Assembly (NCBI RefSeq): GCF_013449735.1
Contig: NZ_JACBNY010000001.1
Coordinates: 124,001-188,000, forward strand
Direction of reading: 5' to 3'
Length of the DNA stretch: 64,000 nucleotides
Origin: Pseudolactococcus laudensis
GTDB lineage: Bacteria; Bacillota; Bacilli; Lactobacillales; Streptococcaceae
Positions 25,428-35,508 of the stretch are shown here, piece after piece. The first letter of the stretch is position 1. Each line of letters opens with the position of its first letter. A program made the position numbers and the translations under genes. A model generated the notes under the pieces. The model ran no database searches. It saw nothing but the letters and a program-made list of their open reading frames with translations, and was not told the origin of the DNA.

Positions 25428-26330
25428 ATGAATTTAAGAGATTTCGAGTATTTTAGTTTCTTGGGAGATATGCTCTCATTTACATTAGTGGCAAAAAAGT
25501 TTAATGTTAGTCAACCCAGTATTAGTTACGCTGTAAAAAGGCTTGAAGAGTATTATGGATGCAATTTAATAGAAAAAAGTTCTCTTCATCGCTCAGTTCT
25601 TTTAACCAGAGAAGGACAAATTCTAAAGAACCAACTGAAGAGTATTTTGGAAGAATTTAAGATGATTGAAAAAGCCATTGAACATGCGAAACAGCAAAAA
25701 GTTTATGTTGGTTTTCCATCATTGATCAAAACAAGAGTTTTCTCTAAACTCTTTAAGACGGAAGATAATGTTGATTTCATATCAAATTTTGAATTGATTT
25801 CGGGAAGTTCGACAGATTTACTCAGTCAACTGCTATCAGGTCACCTAGAACTTAGTTTACTTGGGAGTGTGACGCCTATCGAACATCCTGATTTAAACAT
25901 CAAATTACTCTACAGTTATGAATTTAAAATTTATGTCTCAGAAGATAATCCGTTAGCTCAAAAATCTCAAATTACATTTGAAGAAGCGTTAGCCTATCCG
26001 TTTATCTTATTGGAAGACGGTTTGTCGCATACCAAAGCTTTTGATCATTTAAATGATAAGTATCACGGGAAAGCCAAAGTCTTGGTTCATTTTTCTGATA
26101 TTAATACAATAGGTCAACTTGTCAAATCAAATGTTGGCATTACATTGATGACGCCTTATCTCCCCTTTCAAAATATGAAAGGACTAGTTGAAATTTCATT
26201 AGTTCCGGAAGATAAAGAGATGTTTTACGTGCAATATGCCTTCTTAAAAAATTCGGTTGTTAATGATAATTTTAGTAAACTTGTGATGATATTAGATAAC
26301 CTTTCAAAACAAGATGGCTTACTATATTAG
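25428..26330 (+). CDS. LysR-type transcriptional regulator
   Basis: A 300-residue LTTR. The N-terminal winged HTH is FTLVAKKFNVSQPSISYAVKRLEEYYG (residues about 16-42), followed by an effector-binding domain of periplasmic-binding-protein type. The ATG at 25428 begins the family-typical MNLRDFEYFSFL and has GGGGAAAA upstream; the in-frame ATG at 25395 overlaps the TATAAT box. It is divergent from the hypothetical/MFS pair and is the obvious candidate to regulate it. Inducer unknown. Confidence 0.88.
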   Translation: MNLRDFEYFSFLGDMLSFTLVAKKFNVSQPSISYAVKRLEEYYGCNLIEKSSLHRSVLLTREGQILKNQLKSILEEFKMIEKAIEHAKQQKVYVGFPSLIKTRVFSKLFKTEDNVDFISNFELISGSSTDLLSQLLSGHLELSLLGSVTPIEHPDLNIKLLYSYEFKIYVSEDNPLAQKSQITFEEALAYPFILLEDGLSHTKAFDHLNDKYHGKAKVLVHFSDINTIGQLVKSNVGITLMTPYLPFQNMKGLVEISLVPEDKEMFYVQYAFLKNSVVNDNFSKLVMILDNLSKQDGLLY

Positions 26331-26513
26331 GTGGTATTTTTAACTTATTGTCAGAGGATGCATAGGCTATGTCTAACTACAAATTAAAGATAGAAAATGC
26401 TATAATTGAAATAATCAGTTCGCTTCTATTACCTATCTAAAAAAGTAAGGAAAAAGAAGACGATAAAAAACAAAAGCCATCAAGGCGCATGAATTAAGGA
26501 GATATAGATTACG

Positions 26514-26813
26514 ATGATGAATATGCAAAAAATGATGAAACAAGCTCAAGACTTGCAAAAAAATATGAAAATTGCGCAAGCTGAAATTGAAGCGACAACC
26601 TTTTATGGTACGTCTGCTCAAGACTTGGTAAAAGTTGCCTTCACAGGTGACCGTAAAATGACACAGATTGATATCTCACCAGACTTGATTGACCCAGAAG
26701 ATTCAGAAACCTTGTCAGACATGATCACACAAGCCGTTAATGCAGCCTTGGTGGACATTGATAAAACAACAGAGCAAAAACTTGGTAAATTCACAAAAGG
26801 ATTGCCTTTCTAA
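26514..26813 (+). CDS. YbaB/EbfC nucleoid-associated protein
   Basis: A 99-residue DNA-binding protein of the YbaB family (MNMQKMMKQAQDLQKNM, later VKVAFTGDRKMTQIDISPDL). It forms dimers with helical arms that bind DNA without strong specificity. AAGGAG lies about 12 bases before the first of two consecutive ATG codons. Monocistronic, followed directly by a T-box leader. Confidence 0.9.
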   Translation: MMNMQKMMKQAQDLQKNMKIAQAEIEATTFYGTSAQDLVKVAFTGDRKMTQIDISPDLIDPEDSETLSDMITQAVNAALVDIDKTTEQKLGKFTKGLPF

Positions 26814-26837
26814 TTAAAAATTGATAGAATAAAGGAA

Positions 26838-27052
26838 ACGAGAAGAGTATCGTGAGACTGCGTTTATAAAGAGTGTAGGAGGGTGCTGAAAATCCTACAA
26901 ACGTCCTCATGATTGTTGCTTCTTGACAATCGTATACTCAAGAGTTAAGTGAGTATAAATAAAAAAATGAGTGTCCAGAAACATGATGTCTGGGAATTTA
27001 GGTGGTACCACGTGAAAGCGCCCTAATCATAATAGATTAGGGCGCTTTTTGT
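26838..27052 (+). promoter_or_regulatory. T-box riboswitch, probably valine-specific
   Basis: The T-box sequence is AGGTGGTACCACG at about 27000-27012, followed by a terminator with a perfect 14-bp stem (AAAGCGCCCTAATC/GATTAGGGCGCTTT) and a T-run at 27015-27050. The stem I base can be drawn as CGAGAAG/CTTCTTG with CGTGAG/CTCATG above. The specifier loop between them has AGTA on the 5' side and GATTGTTG on the 3' side, which best fits codon GTT (Val) followed by a purine. The TGGT bulge suits a tRNA with discriminator A. The first downstream gene is a DUF218 protein; valS lies 2.7 kb further on. T-box identity is firm; amino-acid specificity is inferred. Confidence 0.88.
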
Positions 27053-27110
27053 CCGCGCTTGGACAGTCACCATCGCCATCAACACGTTTAATTGATAGAA
27101 AGGCATCCAC

Positions 27111-28319
27111 ATGGTTATCATTCCAGACCTTATTTTGATCTTGGCGCTTATCGTTTATCTGGTCTTAGTTCGCATTAAAAAAGTCAAATTTCGTCTGACT
27201 GCGCTCGCCCTATGGTTAGGGACAGTCCTGTTGGTTGACACCATTATCACTTACAGCAAGATAGATTTAGGCGCATTCTTTACCTTTATGCTAGTCATGG
27301 TCTTGGGCTCTTGGCTAGTCTCCTATCGCATCATTCATAAAGACAAACGCCGCCTACTCACGGGTTATGTCTTTAATTTGAGCATCGTCATTACCATTGG
27401 CTACATTGTCATCCTTTGCTTTCCATTCTCGACACCACTGCCAATCCTTCTCAGCCTCATCATCGGCCTCATGGCCTTTGTGCTACTTTCTTTTGGCGGT
27501 TATGCCTTAATTGTTTACCTCCTTTGGAATGCTCGTATCGTCTTGAAAAAAGAGAGCCGAAGTCTCGGCAACATGCTGACACTTTTACTAGGCATAGCAG
27601 GGCTTTTCCTCATCCTTTTTCAGCATTTATTGCTCAAAAAAGGCAGCGTTTTTGAATATATCTACATGGTTATCGTCATTTTCCTAATCTATTATTTCTT
27701 TAGCTTTATGACCATTCTAACCAGCAGTCTACTCTTCAATCACATCAAACCCAAGTTCAATAAATACTATCTCATTGTTCTGGGTTCAGGTCTACTCAAC
27801 GGTAAGACAGTTACACCGTTGCTCGCGGGCAGAATAGATGCAGCCTTGGCGTTTGCGAACCAACAGCAAGCAAGAACTGGAAAGCAGCCGCTACTCATCA
27901 TGAGTGGGGGGCAAGGTCAAGACGAAAAAATGCCAGAGGCGGTAGCCATGGAAAACTATGCCTTGTCACAAGGTGTGCCGAAAGCTGAGATTATCACGGA
28001 AGAAAACAGTAAAACGACCCTACAAAATTTGCAGTTTTCAAAAAACCTAATGGACGAAAGAAGTCAAGGTAAGCCGTATCAAAGTGCTTTTGTCAGCAAC
28101 GATTACCATATCTTTCGAGCAGGTCTGTTTGCTAAGAAAGTTGGTCTAAACAGTGACGGTATCGGTAGCAGAACAGCTAGATATTTCCTCCCCAACGCTT
28201 TCATCCGCGAATTTGTCGCTATCATTTTCATGCATAAAAAACGACATATTGTGTTTACCGTGCTGCTTTTGATATTGATCGATGCGATTATTGTGATTAA
28301 TGTTAAGTTTGTTGGGTAG
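27111..28319 (+). CDS. DUF218/YdcF-family membrane protein
   Basis: A 402-residue protein. The first 210 residues contain about six membrane helices. A DUF218 (YdcF/SanA-type) domain follows at about residues 222-370, with LIVLGSGLLNGKTVTPLLAGR, MSGGQGQDEKMPEAVAM and VSNDYHIFRAGLFA. A final helix is at the C-terminus. This family is linked to envelope or exopolysaccharide physiology, but the reaction is not established. It is the first gene after the T-box terminator, so its transcription should rise when the cognate tRNA is uncharged. Confidence 0.85.
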   Translation: MVIIPDLILILALIVYLVLVRIKKVKFRLTALALWLGTVLLVDTIITYSKIDLGAFFTFMLVMVLGSWLVSYRIIHKDKRRLLTGYVFNLSIVITIGYIVILCFPFSTPLPILLSLIIGLMAFVLLSFGGYALIVYLLWNARIVLKKESRSLGNMLTLLLGIAGLFLILFQHLLLKKGSVFEYIYMVIVIFLIYYFFSFMTILTSSLLFNHIKPKFNKYYLIVLGSGLLNGKTVTPLLAGRIDAALAFANQQQARTGKQPLLIMSGGQGQDEKMPEAVAMENYALSQGVPKAEIITEENSKTTLQNLQFSKNLMDERSQGKPYQSAFVSNDYHIFRAGLFAKKVGLNSDGIGSRTARYFLPNAFIREFVAIIFMHKKRHIVFTVLLLILIDAIIVINVKFVG

Positions 28320-28399
28320 GTGATAAAAGTAATTTGCCACAGACAGAGATTTTGAAATTTTTATCCATAAATTTCACTTGACTGAAAATTATGTTGATA

Positions 28400-28437
28400 A
28401 CCCCTCTTATTTTCACTATACTGAAAATAAGAGGGGT
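28400..28437. repeat. Perfect 16-bp inverted repeat
   Basis: ACCCCTCTTATTTTCA and TGAAAATAAGAGGGGT enclose CTATAC. There is no adjacent T-run on either strand, so it is not a classical terminator; it could be a regulatory hairpin or a repeat. TATAAT for the following gene lies about 40 bases downstream. Confidence 0.6.
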
Positions 28438-28518
28438 ATCCCGGCGATATTTTCACCCTAATGATATTTTGTGTTATAATGGTCTCAAATGCACATAATC
28501 GTACAGGAGGAAAAAACA

Positions 28519-29720
28519 GTGATCAAGAGAGAAACTTATCTGAATTGGTTGATTAAGCATCAAGAAAATGGCCTAATCAAAATTATCTCCGGCGTCAGAA
28601 GAAGTGGGAAATCCACTTTATTTGAGCTATTTAAGGACCATTTAAAAACTGAGCATGTCACAGATGAACAAATCATCCATCTAAACTTTGAAGATTTAAG
28701 ATATTACGAACTCAGGAACTTTCTTTCCCTGAATGATTATATCCAAGAAAAGATATCAAAAGAACAAAAGAACAAAAATATTATATCTTTTTAGATGAGA
28801 TACAGATTGTCGAAAAATTCGAAGAAGTTGTTAATAGTTTAAATTTGCAACCCAACTTAGATATTTATATCACAGGTAGTAATGCCTATTTTATGAGTGG
28901 TGAATTGGCAACACTATTGACAGGACGTTACATTGAGTTATCGATCTTACCCCTTTCTTTTAAAGAATTTTATAGCGCACACACGGATTTATCATTGACA
29001 GAAGTATATGACAAATATCAAAAGAGCGCCTTTCCTTATTTGGTCAATAAAGATGATGAAGAGGAAAGAAATTTCTACTTGAGAAGTGCCTACAATGATA
29101 TCACGCTGAAAGATATCATGACACGATATAAAATTACTGAACAAGGGATTCTGGAAAGGGTGCTACGATTTTTAGTCAGTGCCATTGGTTCGGAAGTTTC
29201 TATTAATAAAATTGCTAATACTTTGAAATCTCAAAATGTCTCAGTATCTAATAATACAGTAGAAAAATATGTAGACGCCTTTGTCAATGGTTTAATTTTA
29301 TATCCCGCACCTCGATATGATATTAAAGGGAGAAAGTTACTACAACGTCTAGAAAAATATTACGTTGTAGACTTGGGCTTTCGTGAAATGATTTTACCAG
29401 ATAAAAAAGAAGATGCCGGTCATATTTTAGAGAACATCATCTTTTTAGAACTAAAAAGAAGATACAAAGAAGTCTATGTTGGCAAGCAAGGCAGTCTAGA
29501 AGTCGATTTTGTTTGTCTGAATAGTGATAATAGCTTGGTCTATTATCAAGTCGCGTTACAAACACTGGATGAAAGTGCATTGACAAGAGAATTACGCAGT
29601 TTGGAAAACATCTCAGACGCCTATCCTAAATATCTTTTGACACTCGATACGATACACAAAACAGCGAATTACAATGGTATTTTGAAGAAAAATGCTTTAG
29701 ACTGGTTGTTAGAGAATTGA
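28519..29720 (+). pseudogene. AAA ATPase with DUF4143 domain, frameshifted
   Basis: This would encode a protein of about 400 residues: an AAA_14 ATPase (Walker A ISGVRRSGKST, Walker B IFLDEIQ) followed by a DUF4143 domain with KYYVVDLGFR and EVDFVCL motifs. The intended start is GTG 28519, with AGGAGG 9 bases before it. Reading breaks near 28765-28782, where AAAGAACA is present twice in tandem. Removing one 8-bp unit restores ISKEQKYYIFLDEI in frame. The downstream half (from ATG 28845) lacks the P-loop. Such ATPases are often acquired genes of unclear role. It sits between the T-box/DUF218 unit and valS with its own promoter-like TTATAAT. Confidence 0.85.
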
Positions 29721-29799
29721 GAACCAGATAAGGAAAATATCAAAATCGAATAATTATGGTTTGAACACATTTCAAAAAACAAAGAAACAGGAGTATAAC

Positions 29800-32463
29800 A
29801 TGACAGAACTATCAACAAAATTCAACCCAACAGAAGTAGAAGCAGGTCGCTATGACAAATGGCTAGCAGCTGACGTCTTCAAACCAAGTGGCGATAAAAA
29901 AGCCAAACCCTATAGCATCGTCATCCCACCACCAAATGTCACAGGTAAACTTCACCTCGGACACGCTTGGGATACAACGCTGCAAGATATTATCATCCGT
30001 GCCAAACGCATGCAAGGCTATGACACGCTTTGGTTACCAGGGATGGACCATGCCGGCATTGCCACGCAAGCTAAAGTTGAAGAACGTTTGCGTGAGCAAG
30101 GTATTTCACGCTATGACCTCGGTCGTGAAAAATTCCTAGAAAAAGTCAGGGAATGGAAAGACGAATATGCCGCAACGATCAAAGAACAATGGGGCAAAAT
30201 GGGGCTATCGCTTGATTATTCACGCGAACGTTTTACCCTAGATGAAGGCCTATCAAAAGCGGTTAAAAAAGTTTTCGTTAAACTTTACGAAAAAGGCTTT
30301 ATCTACCGTGGTGAATTCATTATCAACTGGGATCCAGCAGCCCGCACAGCGCTTTCAGATATCGAAGTTATCCACCAAGATGTCGAAGGTGCGTTCTACC
30401 ATATCACTTATCCTTTGACAGATGGTTCAGGCAATGTTGAAATCGCAACAACACGTCCAGAGACCCTGCTCGGCGATGTGGCAGTTATTGTCAATGCCAA
30501 AGATGAACGCTACCAAGATATTATCGGTAAAACTGTGACCGTACCTTTTGTTAACCGTGAAATCCCAGTCCTCACAGATGAACACGCGGATATGGAAAAA
30601 GGCACAGGTGTCGTTAAAATCACACCAGCGCATGACCCCAACGACTTTGATGTTGTTGAACGCCTCAACGCCCAAGGTCATAATTTGCCAATGATTAATG
30701 TCATGAACGATGACGGCACAATGAATGAGCTTGCGGCAGAATTTGCGGATATGGATCGCTTTGAAGCACGCAAACAAATCGTTGCCAAACTCGACGAGAT
30801 GGGTCAACTTGTTAAAATCGAGAAAATGGTCCACAGTGTCGGTCACTCTGAGCGTTCAGGTGCCGTTGTGGAACCACGTTTATCAACGCAATGGTTTGTT
30901 AAAATGGATGAGCTAGCTAAAAATGCTATCGCTAACCAAAAAACAGATAACGCAGTCGAGTTCTTCCCACCACGCTTTAACGACACCTTCACACAATGGA
31001 TGGAAAACGTCCATGACTGGGTAATCTCACGCCAACTCTGGTGGGGACATCAAATTCCTGCTTGGTATAACGCAGACGGCGAGATGTACGTCGGCGAAAC
31101 AGCGCCAGAAGGTGACGGTTGGACACAGGATTCTGACGTTTTAGATACATGGTTCTCATCAGCTTTATGGCCGTTTTCAACCATGGGGTGGCCAGATGAG
31201 GAAGCCGAAGACTTCAAGCGTTACTTCCCAACGTCAACGCTTGTTACGGGATATGATATCATCTTCTTTTGGGTCAGCCGCATGATTTTCCAAAGTTTGG
31301 AATTTACAAACGAACGCCCATTTAAAGACGTTCTCATCCACGGTTTGATTCGGGATGAAGAAGGTCGTAAAATGTCTAAATCCTTAGGTAACGGCATTGA
31401 CCCAATGGACGTCATCGAAAAATACGGTGCTGATGCCTTGCGTTGGTTCTTGTCAAATGGTTCTGCACCAGGTCAAGACGTCCGTTTCTCTTATGAAAAA
31501 ATGGATGCTGCTTGGAATTTCATTAACAAAATCTGGAACATTTCACGCTACATCATCATGAACAAGGAAACGCTCAGCGCAGCGGATACTTATGCTAATG
31601 TTGATAAAGTCGCCCAAAAAACAGCAGGCAATGTGACGGATCGTTGGATCTTGACCAAACTCAATGAAACGATTGACCATGTCACGAAAAACTTCGATAA
31701 GTTTGAATTTGGTGAAGCAGGCCGTGCCCTCTATAACTTCATTTGGGAAGACTTTGCTAACTGGTATGTTGAGTTGACTAAAGAAGTCCTTTACGGTGAA
31801 GATGAGGCAGAAAAAGATGTGACACGTAGTGTCCTTGTCTATGTTCTTGACCAAATTCTACGCCTTCTCCACCCAATCATGCCATTTGTGACTGAAGAAA
31901 TTTCGGAAAATCTCGGCTTGATTGAGGGTAGCTTAGTTGTTGCAGCCTATCCAGAAGTTCGTCCAGAATTTTCAGATGATGCAGCCGTTCGTGGTGTGGA
32001 AGTCTTGAAAGACATCATCAAGTCAGTTCGAAATATCCGTGCGGAAGTGAATACAGCACCAAGCAAGGCAGTGCCAATTCTGATCAAGACAGAAAATGCT
32101 GAAATTGAAACATTCTTGAAAGAGAATAGCAACTATCTAACACGTTTCACAAATCCGGAAACCTTAGAGATTTCTGCTGACATCATAGCGCCAGCGCAAG
32201 CTATGACAGCGATTCTATCAAACGTTGAAATTTACTTGCCACTTGCAGGCTTGATTAACATCACAGATGAAATTGCCCGTTTGACAAAAGAATTAGCCAA
32301 ATGGCAAAAAGAATTGGACATGGTCTCACGTAAACTCTCTAACGAGAAATTCGTTGCCAATGCCAAACCAGAAGTTGTCGAAAAAGAACAAGCTAAACAA
32401 GCCGATTATCAAACAAAATTTGATACGACCCAAGCGCGGATTGCTGATCTTGAAAAACTATAA
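29800..32463 (+). CDS. valS: Valine--tRNA ligase
   Basis: An 887-residue class I aminoacyl-tRNA synthetase charging tRNA-Val. The HIGH motif is [15 protein letters not shown], the KMSKS motif is [10 protein letters not shown], the editing domain (about residues 190-360) contains [11 protein letters not shown], and a C-terminal coiled coil ([16 protein letters not shown]) is present. The start at 29800 ([19 protein letters not shown]) has CAGGAG 9 bases upstream; the TTG at 29761 is rejected. No T-box lies directly in front; the only one in the window is upstream of the DUF218 gene. Confidence 0.96.
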   Translation: MTELSTKFNPTEVEAGRYDKWLAADVFKPSGDKKAKPYSIVIPPPNVTGKLHLGHAWDTTLQDIIIRAKRMQGYDTLWLPGMDHAGIATQAKVEERLREQGISRYDLGREKFLEKVREWKDEYAATIKEQWGKMGLSLDYSRERFTLDEGLSKAVKKVFVKLYEKGFIYRGEFIINWDPAARTALSDIEVIHQDVEGAFYHITYPLTDGSGNVEIATTRPETLLGDVAVIVNAKDERYQDIIGKTVTVPFVNREIPVLTDEHADMEKGTGVVKITPAHDPNDFDVVERLNAQGHNLPMINVMNDDGTMNELAAEFADMDRFEARKQIVAKLDEMGQLVKIEKMVHSVGHSERSGAVVEPRLSTQWFVKMDELAKNAIANQKTDNAVEFFPPRFNDTFTQWMENVHDWVISRQLWWGHQIPAWYNADGEMYVGETAPEGDGWTQDSDVLDTWFSSALWPFSTMGWPDEEAEDFKRYFPTSTLVTGYDIIFFWVSRMIFQSLEFTNERPFKDVLIHGLIRDEEGRKMSKSLGNGIDPMDVIEKYGADALRWFLSNGSAPGQDVRFSYEKMDAAWNFINKIWNISRYIIMNKETLSAADTYANVDKVAQKTAGNVTDRWILTKLNETIDHVTKNFDKFEFGEAGRALYNFIWEDFANWYVELTKEVLYGEDEAEKDVTRSVLVYVLDQILRLLHPIMPFVTEEISENLGLIEGSLVVAAYPEVRPEFSDDAAVRGVEVLKDIIKSVRNIRAEVNTAPSKAVPILIKTENAEIETFLKENSNYLTRFTNPETLEISADIIAPAQAMTAILSNVEIYLPLAGLINITDEIARLTKELAKWQKELDMVSRKLSNEKFVANAKPEVVEKEQAKQADYQTKFDTTQARIADLEKL

Positions 32464-32471
32464 GATACCAG

Positions 32472-32500
32472 AAAAAAGCCGACAAATAAGGCTTTTTTTG
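32472..32500 (+). terminator. Terminator of valS
   Basis: AAAAAAGCC pairs with GGCTTTTTTT around GACAAATAA, with a strong T-run. Confidence 0.8.
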
Positions 32501-32539
32501 CTATAATTAAGAAATAACTTTAGGAATAGGAAGTTTTTC

Positions 32540-33781
32540 ATGACAACATTTATGCGACTCAATCGGACGCTCAAACTCCGAATTCTCATGACTTTTATCG
32601 GGGTTTTGGGCTACAGCACCGTCGGATCAAGTATGACGATTTACTACAATCATTATCTAGGTGCGGCGATTACGGGTGTACTCCTCATTATTTCAAGTGT
32701 CTCTAGTTTTTTCATCGGACTTTATGGCGGGCACTTGGCAGATAGACATGGTAGAAGACCAATTCTCCTCATCGGCTCGACAATTTCAGTTGTGGGTGCC
32801 TTAATTGCGGTGTTCTCAAATAGTCCGATCTTCCAAAATCCTTGGACAACATTTGTTGGTTTTTTTCTCTTAAATTTCGGTTTTTCTTTTGAGTCCGCGG
32901 CAGATAATGCCATGATCATTGATGTCTCGGATGAAAGTAACCGAAAATATGTCTACAGTCTGAGTTACTGGATTATCAATGTCTCGATTACCTTTGGGGC
33001 AGCACTCAGTGGCTGGCTGTTCAGAGATTACTTGTTTGAGTTGCTTTTAGGTTTGCTAATCGCGCAACTGATTAATGGCAGTATCAAGTATTTCCTAATC
33101 AGCGAGAGTTTCGTGCCAGCACCTAAAGCCAAAAAAGAACGCGAAAGTTTCATTCAAAACTATGGCGTCGTGGCGCGGGATAAAATCTTTCTGTTGTTTA
33201 TCGGCGCCGTCATCTTAAACAAGGTGATTTTTGGCAATATTGACTTCTATCTTCCAGTTCACTTGTCAGACAGTTTCAAAACGACGACGATTTTTGGCTT
33301 TGAAATTTATGGTCAGAGAATGTTGACCCTATTTGTCATGTTAAATACCCTGATTATTATCTTCAGCATGACCTTTGTCAACCAACTCACCAGCAAGTGG
33401 TCAGAGCGAAAAAGCCTCACCACCGGTGCCTTATTACAAGGGCTAGGATTTGCTGCCGCCTTTTTAATGAACAGCTTTATACCGCTCATCCTAGCATCCA
33501 TTGTCATGACGATCGGTGAGATGATCCTCGTGCCGTCCTCACAAAGTCTGCGCGCCGATCTGATGAATGAGGAGAAAATCGGGACTTACTCAGGTTTTGT
33601 GACCATTACAGATCCGATTGGGAGCGTTCTGTCTGGCAGTCTGGTCAGTTTTTCGGTTTACATTCATCACACGGGCGTCGCCGTGGTCATGGTCGTGGTA
33701 ACGGTGCTGCTGGTTTTATGCTTTAATCAAGTGATGAAGATGAAAACTCAGGCTGAAATCACGTCAAGTAAAAATACTTGA
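32540..33781 (+). CDS. MFS transporter, drug-efflux-like
   Basis: A 413-residue 12-helix major-facilitator protein. Motif A reads GGHLADRHGRRP between helices 2 and 3, the hallmark of DHA1-type efflux pumps. The second half has NQLTSKWSERKSLTTGAL at the equivalent loop. Its own promoter region follows the valS terminator. Substrate unknown. Confidence 0.87.
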   Translation: MTTFMRLNRTLKLRILMTFIGVLGYSTVGSSMTIYYNHYLGAAITGVLLIISSVSSFFIGLYGGHLADRHGRRPILLIGSTISVVGALIAVFSNSPIFQNPWTTFVGFFLLNFGFSFESAADNAMIIDVSDESNRKYVYSLSYWIINVSITFGAALSGWLFRDYLFELLLGLLIAQLINGSIKYFLISESFVPAPKAKKERESFIQNYGVVARDKIFLLFIGAVILNKVIFGNIDFYLPVHLSDSFKTTTIFGFEIYGQRMLTLFVMLNTLIIIFSMTFVNQLTSKWSERKSLTTGALLQGLGFAAAFLMNSFIPLILASIVMTIGEMILVPSSQSLRADLMNEEKIGTYSGFVTITDPIGSVLSGSLVSFSVYIHHTGVAVVMVVVTVLLVLCFNQVMKMKTQAEITSSKNT

Positions 33782-33790
33782 CAAAAATGC

Positions 33791-33819
33791 TTGATTTCTC
33801 GTCTAGACTTTGATAGAAT
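33791..33819 (+). promoter_or_regulatory. Promoter of rpmF-rpmG
   Basis: TTGATT and TAGAAT separated by 17 bases, about 60 bases before the rpmF start. Confidence 0.65.
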
Positions 33820-33879
33820 AGATAAGTATTGAGAAATCAAGGCAACATTATCTAATAAAACCAAAGGAGATTTAAGACA

Positions 33880-34047
33880 ATGGCAGTACCTGCACGTCAC
33901 ACATCGAAATCTAAGAAAAACAAACGTCGTACGCACTATAAAATGACAGCACCAACAGTTTCATTTGATGAAACAACTGGTGATTACAGCCGCGGCCACC
34001 GTGTATCCCTCAAAGGATATTACAAAGGTAAAAAAGTTACAAAATAA
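33880..34047 (+). CDS. rpmF: 50S ribosomal protein L32
   Basis: A 55-residue L32: [20 protein letters not shown] then [12 protein letters not shown]. It has no CXXC pairs, so it is the zinc-independent form. AAGGAG lies 9 bases upstream of the ATG. It is followed at 18 bases by rpmG, the usual lactic-acid-bacterial pairing. Confidence 0.95.
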   Translation: MAVPARHTSKSKKNKRRTHYKMTAPTVSFDETTGDYSRGHRVSLKGYYKGKKVTK

Positions 34048-34065
34048 TAGAAAGGACAAACTAAG

Positions 34066-34215
34066 ATGCGCGTAAATATTACTCTTGAACACAAAGAATC
34101 TGGCGAACGTTTGTACCTGACTCAAAAAAACAAACGTAACAACCCTGACCGTCTTGAACTTAAAAAATACTCTCCAAAATTGCGTAAGCACGTTATTTTT
34201 AAAGAGGTGAAATAA
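34066..34215 (+). CDS. rpmG: 50S ribosomal protein L33
   Basis: A 49-residue L33: [20 protein letters not shown], ending [12 protein letters not shown]. All zinc-binding cysteines are absent (C-minus form). AAAGGAC precedes the ATG. A very strong terminator ends the operon. Confidence 0.95.
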   Translation: MRVNITLEHKESGERLYLTQKNKRNNPDRLELKKYSPKLRKHVIFKEVK

Positions 34216-34237
34216 GACTTCATACAGGTTAATAAAC

Positions 34238-34282
34238 AATAGCATTTCAAGCTTAATCATAAGCTTGAAATGCTATTTTTTT
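34238..34282 (+). terminator. Terminator of rpmF-rpmG
   Basis: ATAGCATTTCAAGCTT pairs perfectly (16 bp) with AAGCTTGAAATGCTAT around AATCAT, followed by seven T. Confidence 0.88.
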
Positions 34283-34481
34283 ATTCATTTTCAAAATATA
34301 TTGAATAGTGTATCCTACTCAAAAATGAAATCTATGTTTTTTTATTTTCGAAATACACCGATATAATAGATAAAATGTTTATAAATTGTTTGCTTTATTG
34401 TTATAATATATTTACATCCCTTCTATATAATAAAGATAAGCAATAAGAAAACCAACTTTATATATTGAAGGGAAAACAACC

Positions 34482-35437
34482 ATGAACAAAAAAACAATTA
34501 TCGTAGGTGTATCTAGTCTCGCTTTGCTCTTGGCAGGTTGCAGTGCTGCTACTCAGGAATCGTTAGATTCAAAAGGAAGCAGCCAACAAACAGAACAATC
34601 GAATGCTAAGAAGAACGAAACAAAAGGGGATAAGTTAACAAAAAACTTAGGTAAAACCGATTGGCAAGGGACAAAAGTCTATGACAAAGATAAGAACGAT
34701 TTAACAGCTGAAAATGCCAACTTATTGGTTTAGCGAAATACGATGCTGAAACAGGACGCTATGAATTTTTCGACGCACAAACTGGTGAAACCCGTGGAGA
34801 CCGTGGCACATTTTTCATTACCAATGATGGTGCAAAGCGAATTCTGATTTCTGATACGATGAATTATCAAGCAGTTGTTGGTATAACTGAATTAACGGAT
34901 GAAATGTTTACTTATTCGAGAAAAGGTAAAGACAAAGAAGGTAATGAAGTAGATGTATTTGTGGAGCATGTGCCTTATCTTAAAAGTAAACTAGCATTTA
35001 CAGAAAAAGAAAAGACATTAGATACAACAACTGGCACAATAGAAACTAAAACTGCTGGTACAGACATTTTAGGTGAAACATTGTGGAATGGCACCAAAGT
35101 TCTTGATGAATCGGGTAATGATGTTACGGAATTCAATAAAAACTTTATTAGTTTGGCTAAATTTGTAGCGGATACAAATGAATATGAATTTTACAATTTA
35201 GAAACAGGCGTTAGCCGTGGTGATTTTGGCTACTTTGACGTGTTGAATCATAATAAAATTCGAGCACACGTATCAATTGGTCAAAACAAACATGGTGCAG
35301 CGCTAGAATTAACAGAACTAAACAATAAAAAATTCACTTATAAACGAATGGGGAAAGATCAAACTGGTCAAGATATTACAGTATTCGTAGAACATGAACC
35401 TTATACAGGTAATTTCAATCCTGAATTTAGTTTCTAA
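34482..35437 (+). pseudogene. DUF4822-repeat lipoprotein, frameshifted
   Basis: Signal peptide with lipobox LLLAGC (Cys20), a Ser/Gln/Lys-rich linker, then two homologous domains resembling DUF4822. The domain pairs are LGKTDWQGTKVYDKDKNDLT with LGETLWNGTKVLDESGNDVT, and FVEHVPY with FVEHEPY. The frame breaks at about 34725-34731: the sequence reads NLLV-stop, but one extra T would give NFIGLAKYDA, matching NFISLAKFVA of the second domain. A single-base deletion therefore truncates the protein to 83 residues. The downstream 192-residue frame has no signal peptide. Intact, it would be a roughly 318-residue surface lipoprotein. It precedes a histidine kinase by 71 bases. Confidence 0.8.
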
Positions 35438-35508
35438 AAGTACTGCACTGGTAATGTGGGTATCTTAAAGCGATTGTTTTTGCCATAAAATGAAGTGAAG
35501 GAGAAAAA

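Noticed and set aside
28845-29720. Independent 291-residue protein starting at ATG 28845
   Set aside because: The ATG has no ribosome binding site and falls inside the AAA domain after Walker B; the frame is the downstream half of a frameshifted gene.
30427-30846. 139-codon open frame on the minus strand
   Set aside because: Antisense shadow of valS, His/Cys/Phe-rich with no ribosome binding site.
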